Below are positions 24,749-34,452 of a stretch of DNA of 64,000 bases, piece after piece. A model generated the notes under the pieces. The model was not told where the DNA came from, did no database searches, and saw only the letters and a list, made by a program, of their open reading frames with translations. Numbering within the stretch: the first letter of the stretch is position 1; the number at the start of each line of letters is the position of its first letter. Source of the stretch: Gonium pectorale (Eukaryota; Chlorophyta; Chlorophyceae; Chlamydomonadales; Volvocaceae); NCBI GenBank assembly GCA_001584585.1, contig LSYV01000071.1:301561-365560 (forward strand), written 5' to 3'. Both the position numbers and the translations under genes were made by a program.

Positions 24749-27397
24749 ATGCGCACATCGAGCACAATGCTCCGATTAGGTCAGCGTTTCACGTTATCCG
24801 CTGAGCAGCACTGGTCGGCTTGCGCACGGGTGCGGCAAGATGCCATTCCCTGTGGCACGAGGCCGATAATAAGACTGAACAGTGTATCGCTGTGCAGAAT
24901 TACAGCGATGCTGCAACGACCACGGGTGATGCACCGTCATCAAGCGGAACCGAGCCCATCTTCGCAGCGTGCGTGCTGCAGCGGATGCCGATCGTGAGAG
25001 CACAGCCATCACGGCTAGAAATCGATGCCCTAACGCGGTCACGGCGGAGAGCGCTCGAAGCCGGCGAGCTCAAAGATTACCCCGAGCTGGTACGTGCCGA
25101 CGTGCCCCCACGCAAGGACTCAGACATGGCTGTGTCACACTGGGCTGCCGCTCGGTGCTTTGCAGGCGGTGGGTTCAGAAAGCGACCCGGCGGCTAAGAA
25201 GAAGGAGCAGGACACGGTGGGCTGGGACGGCGTGGGTGGTTGCGGGGGTGCCGCTAGTACGACATACGCCCACCGCCTGGGCCGAACTGGATTTTGGATG
25301 CTGCCCGTAGTCAGGACCGGAACTTTTGGGATGTTTGACGGCGCGCTGCCGTCGCATTCGCGTCGCCTCGCAATGTTCGCCATGGCAGCTATCAGCAGTT
25401 TGACAGTGGCGTCCCACGCCGCCACGCCCCCGTCCTTTATCCCAAGGCAACCCGAGAAATCCCCCTTTTCACCTCCATAAATCGCAGAGGAGCTTCGTGC
25501 CCGTGCCGACGGTGACGGGAGCGGACGCGAGGGGCGACTTGCGGTGAGGACTGCGGCTGGCGTGCCAGGGTTGCTTGGCTGCATTGAGACCGTTTGGGGC
25601 CCGACCCTTCACGTGACTTGTGACGGCTGGAGACTGAGAAGGGGGCATCCTTCCTTTGTCTGACTAACGCGGGAAAGGGGCCTTGGATGTGCCAACTCGG
25701 GAGCGCAGTACGCCTCCGCGGCAGTGCTACCAGATGATGTGGGCTCCGCCCTCTTCCGCCTGGCTCATGGCGGGGGCCCGCTCGGCAGTCTGGGCGGGTA
25801 CGGTGACCCATCGACGTGAAGAGCCGTCCATGCGCGCTGCTGTGCCCCTCCCAGCTGATCTTACCCTTCTGGACTACGCCCCAATGGAGCCGCATCATGC
25901 TTATGTGGGCTCTGCACCCCGTTCCCGTCCCTACCCCGCCAGCTCCATGCGGCGCTGCCTCACCGACAGCCTATACCTGCTGGTGCGCAACGCAGCGGCC
26001 GCGACCGCGGCAACAGGGGGACGGACAGGCGCGACGGCCGCGGGCGGCAAGAGCGGCGCGGCGGCTTCGGGTGATGCTGGCGGAGGGTGGGGCTTTCCAA
26101 CGGCAGCGCACACTGGCGAGGAGAGCATCAGGTGGGGCTAGGCTGGGGCGGTGTGTTACGGAATGCGAATGTGCGTGCTTGTGGACAGGCTGCAAGCAGA
26201 CTGGGCGAGGTAGGCGAGCGAGGCAACTGGGGCGGTGTGTCTGTGTGGGGTTGGCGGGTGGAGTATGCGGGCGATGGGCTGCAGGCGCGTGGGGCTGCGT
26301 GGGCCGCCTCCACATTGCGCTGTGCAAGCCTGATGCGACATCGCGGGCGTCAGTCTACCGCCTGCCGCTTGGACCCAAGGTTCTTGCCGGCCCTTGCCCT
26401 GCCGCCGTCCCAAGGTCGGCGATGCAATCGAGCGCAGTGACACGGGCGCTCAGTAACGACCCGGTGGCCCCCGGCTAGGGCTGGGGCGCCCAGGGGCAAC
26501 GTGAAGTCTTGGGCCTGTGCTGTGAAGCCCCGGATGCCCCGTGAGACCCCGAACCTCACCCCATGTCGCCCCGCCCGCACCTGCCTCCGCTCCCGCAGCG
26601 ATACGGCCCATCGCGCGCTGTTCTCGTCGCTCAGCCGCTCGCACCCCGTGTACTTCATCGGGAACGCTCCCATGGCGCACCTGCCGGCGCGGCCCAAAGG
26701 TGCGTGCCGGCGGGTTCTCACGGCTTAGACCCCACACATAGTACTCAGCGGGAATGGGGCTAGGGACCGGGTGACCCCGGATGTAGGTGCACAGGCGGTA
26801 TGGGAGTTGGCAGCACTTCCAGGGAGCCGCGCGCTCCTGCAGCCGTAGCACGTCTTCAGCGGCCTGCGCACGTTCGCTCCCCGACGGGCCCTGCTCGCCA
26901 AACCCCCGCCGCCCGTCCGCACCCGCGTCCAGCTCGCGCTTGGACTCGGGTAACTCGGACCCCGCAACCCCGTTTGCGCCCTCCGTCCAGGCAATACGTT
27001 CTTCCTGCTGGCCCAGGCGGTGGACGACCCGTGGGACACCAAAGTGGCGACGGCCGGGGCCCAGGAGTACGCGTGGGTGAGAAGCGTGTGACAGCAGGCC
27101 ACCGAGGTGGCGCCGGGTTGCTGCGGTCGCTGCCGAGCGCCGCGGTCATGGGGCATCGGATATTTGCAGGACTTATGCCCTGCACCCCTGGCTGTGGAAC
27201 CGGTTGTTGTGTTATTTTCGCCCTGACTGCTATGTGTCCCATCATTTTGGCTGTGAGCCCGGGTGAACGAAGTCCGCTCCTACCAATTTATCGTCCCCAT
27301 CCCACCGCCCCACTTGCAGCTGACCAAGCAGGAGCTGCTGACGGGCGGTTACCTGACGGACGCGCGGCTGCGGGAGCTTGTAAGCAAGATGCTCTGA
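24749..27397 (+). CDS. MRPL46: Mitochondrial large ribosomal subunit protein mL46
   Basis: Nudix-fold-derived protein of the mitochondrial 39S/large subunit. Eight exons: 24749-24829, 24898-25089, 25166-25216, 25488-25543, 25943-26131, 26599-26699, 26991-27076, 27320-27397; 834 nt, 277 aa, phases consistent. Signature stretches are IFAACVLQRMPIV near the N-terminus followed by an Arg/Glu-rich helix, FVPVPTVTGADARGDLR, the Nudix-like LTDSLYLLVRN with WGFPTA, VYFIGNAPMAHL, TFFLLAQAVDDPWD, and the terminal LTKQELLTGGYLTDARLREL, which matches the end of animal mL46. The N-terminus (MRTSSTMLRLGQRFTLS) fits a mitochondrial presequence. The first intron (24830-24897, 68 nt) and the choice of ATG 24749 over 24767 are the weakest points. 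The next gene, uL5m, is convergent. Confidence 0.88.
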
Positions 27398-28131
27398 CTT
27401 ATATGCCGCCTGCCGCACCGCGCCGCGGCTGAGGGGACTCCATCTTCGCACCAATGCACGACCCATATGTTGTTCCAAATTACGGTTTGTATAGAATTCT
27501 TGTCTGGCCACACCACTCCGAATAAATGCAGTCCAGATCGCCGCGGACCCGTCGCATGCTCCTTGCGTACGTAACAGCCTCTCTCAAGCTCAGCGCACCG
27601 CAACCCGTACCCGAGCCCAAGCCACCCGCGTGACCTAGTCCGCACTGCACAAAGCCACAACATTCAACGTAACCTTGATTAGCCGTTAAGATCGGGCGCC
27701 AATCTCCGCGTGCCTCAGGATGTCTGCAAGCAGCACCTGCTGAGTCTGGCCAGCTTGCAGCCGGCTAGATCAAATCGCCTACCCGTGTGCAGTTCCCGTT
27801 CTCCGGAAACCCGCGCGTAACCTCCAATGTCCGCAGCCCGCCGACTGGGAGCACCCGACCCTTTGACAGCCGTGCCGGCTCATTTACCAGCAGCCATGGG
27901 CATGGGCAACACACCCCAATCGCCAGTCCAGCTCATGTAGCAGATATGACAGTGGATAAAGAAGGAGTACCATGCGTTAAGATCCGGCGCTGCTGCAGTC
28001 GCATCCCTTTCTCTCGTCGCAGATGCGGTTATATGAAGGCGCTCTGCCTTCGTATAGTCGCGCGCAACTCCGCCCGTCGCCGCTGCCCCGAGGGCTGGCC
28101 CCTGCCTACCATCTCCCGATGCCAACCGCCT
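27398..28131. other. Convergent 3' region between mL46 and uL5m
   Basis: 734 bp between two stop codons facing each other. It should hold both 3' UTRs. I did not find a clean TGTAA on either strand close to the stops, only the variant TGTAT near 27489. No coding sequence. Confidence 0.5.
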
Positions 28132-29589
28132 TCACGCCTGCCCTCTCCGCCGCCGCTCCGCCTGCTCCGCCGCCTCTGCCAGCGCCGCGTCCGCCGCCGG
28201 CCCCGTCAGCAACGGCACGCTGAGCCCCGACAACAGCGCGGCGCAGTCCTCCGCCGCCACGCCCTCCATCTCCAGCCGCACCCGCATGCCCCGCAGCGCC
28301 TCGAAGCGGCTGAAGTGGCGCTCCAGGTCGGGGAAGGCCAGCAGGTTGGTGAGCTTGAGCTCGGTGGCGAAGGGGCGCAGGGGAGCCACGCGATGATCGG
28401 GTTCCGCCTTGCGGCCGGGCCAGGGGTCGTGATTGGCGGGCATGGGCGGCGTCACGCCCTCAAAGCCCATCTGCGGCGGAAGGGGGCCGGAGCATGGGGT
28501 ACCTCGGGTCCGGGAGCATACGCGCGGGCGTGTGGACTGATGCGCACAGCTCCGCAGGCTCTATGTACGAAAGTTTGCGAGGGGTCCTGACCGGCGATGG
28601 AGCACCCGCGTCGCGGGGGACAGTGGAAGGCTCACCTTGGCACCACTGCCATATTCATCACCTTGTAGCAGTCAACCCACACCCAGTACTCAACCCCAAA
28701 GTCGCCCTGCCCGCGTACCGAAGCGTCCCGCAACCACCCGCAGCCACCACACACGCTGCCATAAGCCTTCTTCCTGGCATCGCTCGCCCCGGCCCCTGGC
28801 CACACCCAGCCGGGGCCGCACCTGGCTGGGCAGCAGCACGTGCACGAGCTTTTCGAGAAAGCTGTACGTCGCGTCCGGGTCGTTCTGCGCATCCAGCCGT
28901 ACCGACACGCCCACGACGCGCGGCGAGGAGGGCTTGGAGCCCGGCGGCAGCACGAAGCCCGCAGGCCGGCCCGTCATGAACTCAAGCGCCAGGGAGTACA
29001 GCAGCAGCTCCCATCTCTCGACAATCTCCCGCTCAAGAAGGGTCTCCGAGGCGTGAATCGAGGCCTCCAGGGCCACCAGCCGCGGTACCGCTTGCCACGA
29101 GCGCGGCTGCAGCTTGAGCATGAGCTCCCGATGGAGCACCGTGCGGGCGTACGTGGCGAGCCGGCTGGTCGGGAAATGACTGCCGGCAGCTATCGGTGTG
29201 AATTCTGGCTGTGGCGCGGAGGGTTGTGCTGGCGGGGCGCTGGCGGGTTTGGGGCTGGCGGTCGTCCCTGCTTGGCGGCTGCTGGGCTTGGCAGCGGGCC
29301 GCCCGCCAGCTTTGCCGCTGGTGGCGCCGTCAGCACCACTAGGCCTACCCGAGGTTGACGCCTGCTCCGAGCTGCGCTCCGCGGCCTGAGCGCTGAACGC
29401 CTGCGTCGGGTGATGATGGACGGGACGTAAGCCTTCGCGTCGCGTCGGAGTGTGTGAGGAATGCAGAGCGTTTCATATACGTACCATAGAGGGGGCCGCA
29501 ACCGCTTGCGGGGCATCGCAGCATCGCAGCACGGACGACAGGTATCTCCCGCGGCTGCCCCATGAGGAGCACAACAACTGAAAGGCCAT
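28132..29589 (-). CDS. Mitochondrial ribosomal protein uL5m (L5 family)
   Basis: Binds 5S rRNA/central protuberance in bacterial-type ribosomes; plants carry a mitochondrial version, encoded here in the nucleus. Three exons, 29589-29485, 29385-28822 and 28470-28132; 1008 nt, 335 aa, phases consistent. Exon 1 encodes a classic presequence (MAFQLLCSSWGSRGRYLSS, no acidic residue). Residues 36-100 are a Ser/Ala/Pro-rich linker not found in bacterial L5. The L5 core shows ALEFMTGRPAGFVLP (versus bacterial TGQKP), VSVRLDAQNDPDATYSFLEK, LVHVLLP, then FATELKLTNLLAFPDLERHF and a C-terminal MRVRLEMEG...LLSGLSVPLL, equivalent to the terminal strand-helix of L5. The usual RDFRG and GNYS motifs are not obvious, so it is divergent. 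In Chlamydomonas the chloroplast genome carries its own rpl5, which favours mitochondrial targeting. It is convergent with mL46 and divergent from the SLF2-like gene. Confidence 0.82.
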
Positions 29590-29814
29590 CTTGGGAAGCG
29601 TAATGCATTGCTAAGCACGCCCTCTTTCCCCATGGTGAACGGTGCACGTCGTTGCACGTACGGGTTGGCGCGAAATGAGTCGCCTTTCACAGCCTAAGAG
29701 CCAAACCCATAGCTCAGCGTCAGTCCATGAACAGTCGATCAATCAATCCAGAACTTTAAACCTTGGTCGACCGAAACAGCTCGAGCACTCGCGACACGCA
29801 ACCGGCGAGCCTGT
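29590..29814. promoter_or_regulatory. Shared divergent 5' region of uL5m and the SLF2-like gene
   Basis: 225 bp between the two start codons must contain both promoters and leaders. AT-richer than the flanks; no clear TATA box. Confidence 0.5.
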
Positions 29815-32800
29815 ATGGCCGCAGCCATCATGGAGAGTCACAAAGAGATGCAGAAGCTGCTCGATGAGAAGCTGAGGGACCCAGCATATAATCTCATGGC
29901 CGTAACCCAAGCGCTGGACAGGCAAGTCCTTCCTCTGCCTCTCCCCTCCCGGTTCGTTCCCTATTCCAGCCCCCTCAGGCCATCCACGCATGTCTCCTTG
30001 CGATCCTGGCGTTGCTCACTGACGCGCCATCCGCGCGAACTCCCTTCCCCACAGCTTCAAGGACCCTCTGGCTCTGGTCACCCGAATCAGTGCCGGTCGG
30101 AATCAGAGGCTGGCGGAGGAGGCCAAGCGGCGGGAAAAGAATCGGCAGAACCGTGAGAGCCTGGCACAGGCGGCGGCCTTGGAGGATGACCCCATGGAGG
30201 AGGATGCCGAGGAAGAGCCGGAGGATGCAATGGCAGCACCGCAGGTGGCCGAGGAGGAACCGGAGCCGGCTGCCACTGAGGCGCTGTGCCTCGCGCCCGG
30301 TCAGGTAGGATGCAGAGGCGCGCTGGCTGGGCGCACAACGATGACGGTCTAGCCGGAGTAAGGGTTTGCGTTGCAGGCATGCAGGGACCTGCTCGTAGGG
30401 AGCGCTGGAGCAGAATGGGATAAGCTGATCTCTTCCTGCCGCACACAAGGAGTCCAACAACGATGATGCTACTGCCTGCCCCTGGAGGTTGGAGCTTCCT
30501 CCTGGACCTGCCGATCACGGCTTTCGCGCCGCCGCACTCCGTGCCCTTGCTTCGCAGCCCTTGTCGCCCGTGGACCTGTCCCCTCTGGGTCTGGACGCTC
30601 CCTCGGGCCCTGAGCAGCTGGAGCTGCTGGGCCGCCTACTGGCGAGCGGGCAGCTGCTGGAGTACTTGGGCGCCTTCGACGCCGAGTCCGCCAGCCCCGT
30701 TCTGCAAGTGCTCTTCCAGCTGGTGGTGCGGGGCGACTGCCCGCATGCCGCGTACCGCCAGGCGGTTCAGCACTACGAGGGCTGCGAGCCACAAGGTGCG
30801 GGACACGCTCCTAGGCGCCGTACGGATGGCGAAGCATCGCCGTGGCGCGGGGTTGGTCATGTGCTCATGTCCTTCCCCCTTCCCCTCTCTACCCTCTCCA
30901 GAGATGGGCTGGGTGCCGCAGCTGCCCGACTTCCTGGACGGGCTGCAGACGCTGGGCTACCAGCTGCCCAAGGCCGGAGCCACCGGGTCGCGCAAGCGCA
31001 GCAGCGGAGAGAACGCAGGGGAAGGGTCAGGGGCAGGGCCCTCGGGCGGTGGTGGCGAGGCCGCTTCTTCCGCGGCCTCCCTGGCCAACCTGGGCTGCCT
31101 GCTGCGGCTGCTGGCCGACCTGCTGCATCTGCAGCAGCGGGGCCGGCTGGACCTGGGCTGCGGCACCCACAACGAGGTGCGGGCACCAGGGCGGTTGGTG
31201 TGGGGCGGGGCTGGCCGGAGCGGAGCCGAACCGAGCGGGCTTTCTGCCGTTGGAAGAGCAAGTGAAGTTCGGATAAGGTGCATGCCCGATTCCTCAGTCC
31301 GTGCTCCATGCCTGCGGCTTGTGCTGTCGTCGGGCTTTTTCATTCCTGATGGAGGTTGAAGCTATGTTTTCGGTTCGCCTGTGACCCCTCGTCCCACGCC
31401 TCCAGGGCACGGGTCGACAGCTGCTGACGGCGCTGTTCCGCTGCAGCCTGGATCCGCACGTGTCGTCGCTGCTGCAGCGGGACATCGGGGCGGCGGTGGA
31501 GGGGCTGATGGGCTGCTGGGACGAGGCGCATTGGCGGCGCCTGGGGCACGCCATGGCCGCGCAGGTGGCCGACATGGGCCCCTCGCACAGGGCTGCCTAC
31601 CGCCTGATCGCAGGCGTGCAGGGGCTGGGGGAGCGCATGCGCGGCTGGCAGGCGGCCGCCGCGATGGCGCTGCTGCGGAAGGAGGTGCCGCAGGTGAGGT
31701 TAGGCGTGGGAGCCCTGGGCGCGGAGTAAGAGACCACAACGGAATAGGTCAGTCCCCAAGTGCAGGGCGCCCATGCAATGGATGGAGCTATGACGGGGTG
31801 GCTGGTGAGGCAACGGGTGAGGCCAAGGGGCGCCATGTACGGTAGCATGGTCAGTAGGGAGGAGTGAGCGGCGCGGCATGCGGCAGTGGCCCCCTGGCAA
31901 CGGTCATGAGCCGCCAGCCGGGCCGAGCACATTGAGCGTGTTAGACGCCTTCCTGCTGTTGAGCGTGCTGGATACATGAAGGCCTGTGCATTTTGCTGGC
32001 ACCCTTCGCAGAGCGTCAGGAGTGGCAACGGCAGCGGCGGCAGCCGGCGCGGCTCCGCGGGTGACGAGGCGCGCAGCGCTGAGCTGTTTTCCCTGCTGGG
32101 CGCAAAACCCTCCGTGACCACCGCCCAAGCGCTGCTCACGGCCCTGAAGCGGCCGCGTGACGGCGGAGTGGACTTCTGGAGGGTCTTCACCATACTGCAG
32201 TGCGTGCACATAGTGACGTGGCACGCCCTGTATGACAGGCAACCGGGCCAAGAGGGTGAGCGGGTCGAGGGGGACTAGGGACGCCTCCAGGTAGCGGCAA
32301 CGACCGCCTGGGGTACGGTGCTCAGCGCACCTGCATTGAGCGCATCATCATTAGGACGCTGTGGATGCCGTGGATGGGAAACGCCCCCGACTTCAGTGAC
32401 TTGCACACGGTCTCGGCGTTCCAGTCTGCGCCAGAGCTGATCGCCTGCCGGGTTGCGCCAACGTACGGCCACAACAGCTGACGCGACTTGGCCTCTATGC
32501 AATGTGAGCGGATGCAGCGCAGCCCCAGCGCCGCGGCGGCAAGGGTGGCCCTCCTCTCGCAGCCACATTCCGCCCCTTATACGCTTGCTCCCGCTTGGCT
32601 CCTTTATCCCCGCCCATCCCGTGCCATCTTTTTGCGCCGATCACCTCAGTATTCCCTTGTCCTCACATGTCCCCTCCCGGGTCCCCCCCTCCCCGCAGCC
32701 CCCGACACCGACTCCCCGCTGGCCCGCTGGCTGCGGGATCAGTTTAATTCGGTAGAGCAGCTGCTGCGCCGCCGCCAGAACGACGTGGCCATGCGGCTCA

Positions 32801-32862
32801 AGGTGTTCCTCAACGTGGCGGTCAACTACTACGAGTCGGGCGGCATGACGGCGGATCACTGA
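29815..32862 (+). CDS. SLF2/FAM178-type protein with CANIN domain (Smc5/6 complex loading factor)
   Basis: Related to animal SLF2/FAM178 proteins whose CANIN domain (coiled-coil SMC6 and NSE5 interacting) recruits the Smc5/6 genome-stability complex to chromatin. Seven exons: 29815-29921, 30055-30304, 30450-30795, 30902-31176, 31406-31693, 32012-32255, 32699-32862; 1674 nt, 557 aa, phases consistent. Residues 50-110 form an acidic, Arg/Glu-rich coiled stretch (LAEEAKRREKNRQNRES). The CANIN-like region begins near residue 115; the clearest part is residues 326-422 (LLTALFRCSLDPHVSSLLQ, then WRRLGHAM and GPSHRAAYRLIAGV), followed by VDFWRVFTILQCVHI and the terminal RLKVFLNVAVNYYESGG. Intron 1 has a GC donor (AG|GCAAGT at 29922). 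The family assignment rests on remembered similarity and is less firm than for the enzymes here; nuclear localisation is inferred. Confidence 0.68.
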
Positions 32863-34452
32863 GGCGGCGGGCAGGGGGGCGCTTAGACAAGCGCGGAGGA
32901 CGGCGAGGGTGGCAGGGGAGTGCAGCTGTGCAGGGCATGGTGGCGCATGTCAATCGAGACACCGTAGCGGGCCAACGGCGCAGTATCGCACGTGTGCTGT
33001 GGGGCCGCGCAGGACAAACGCCGTTGGCCGCAGCAGCAGAGCCCGAAGCAGTGCTGCCATAGCAGTGCTGCCATTACCGAAGCTTGTGTTCAATCATGCG
33101 GGCGGGAAGGCGGGGGTGTCCAGAGGAGGCGACCGGGAGGTGGCCGGCCGGCCGCCGACCGGCATCATTTCGGGGGGCTCACGAGGGGCCGGGAGGATGG
33201 GGTTGCTCCGCACTCAGTAAGCGGCGGGGGCACAACAAAGAGCGATGCGCACTGTCCTCGGCACTGATGTATTGACGGGTTGGAGCGGACTGACGAATTG
33301 GTTCTTGATTGATACACTGGGGCATGCTTGGGAGCAGTCGTACGGGTGCACCCCATTTTGTAGGATAGGATTATGAGTACGGGCATTCCTTCTGCCCAGC
33401 TGGGGGGCATCCGTGGCACCAAACCTTGCACTGTGTGCCTAAGTACGTACTTTGAGACACAATCTCGTATGATGCAATAGTCAAACCGCCGATAATGCAC
33501 ATCGGCACGCACATACTGGGCCGGGCGTACCGTGGGCCGTGTACCGTGGGATACATGTGACAGGAGGAGAGATATGTGCTGCGTGCTATCCGCCTTGTGT
33601 TCCGCGTTAACCCTTCCTCACATTTCCCGAGCCAAATAGGACTCCCGCAACCAGCACAGCACCCGCCGGGCATGATTCCTTCACATCGAGTGCACGGCTG
33701 TAACCTTACAGCAAGGCAGTGCCTAGTGTAGAGACGGACCTTTCACTCTCCCCAACTATTCGCACTTTACCATTCATCTCCTTGACTGCCGCTTCGTGGA
33801 TTGTGGAGATTGTGGCGGGTTCGTCGTGGTTCGGCTTAGGATACATCTTCAACCCGCCCTCTCGTGCGCTCGCGTGACCCACCACCGCTAACAGAGCCAT
33901 GATCTTCCTCATACTTGCTGTAGCCTTTTGGCCATTAGCTTAGGAACACCCGGCAGTCGACAGCCGCGCCCCGCGGGTCGTTCCCAGGTTCTTTTACAGC
34001 TGCAGGGAGACCGCCCATAGTTTTGAGAGGAGAATGCCATTAAATAGGTGGAGGCTCGCGTGCGTCCTGGCGATGCAGGGAACCAGTCACGAGTCAATAA
34101 AGTGCCAAAAGGCACTTGGAGGGAATACAGTGTTCGCGAATGCTCATTGCAGCGCGCTGCAGCACGCGAAACTCGAGTGGACGAACGTATGAACAGGACG
34201 GAACGACGTAGCACCGCGTCATCCAACCCTCTTCAAAACCTACCGAACACGTCTCAATTTTGACAAGTCATACAGTCTGTTCCTACTGCAATAACGGGTG
34301 CTCCGCAATCATCCCAACAACGGCGTAACGCCCCTACCTCTCTGGGTCTTGGCGTTGAGGCTCTCCCTCTGCGGATTGCCTGTTAAGTAGCTGTGGCACT
34401 GGCAAGCGAGGAAGCTATTGATATTTTCATGCGCCGAGTCTAGCGGCACGCT
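32863..34452. other. Intergenic DNA between SLF2-like gene and plastid lipase
   Basis: No recognised gene. It contains a 14-bp tandem duplication (33047-33074), the back-to-back TGTAA at 33699-33710, and a small minus-strand frame (33912-33706, 68 codons) that begins with a signal-peptide-like MRKIMALLAVVGHASA but has no known homologue. The right end must hold the lipase promoter. Confidence 0.45.
33699..33710. terminator. Back-to-back TGTAA signals on both strands
   Basis: TGTAACCTTACA carries the poly(A) word TGTAA on the plus strand (33699-33703) and on the minus strand (33710-33706). The plus copy could serve the SLF2-like gene, 840 nt downstream of its stop. Confidence 0.4.
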
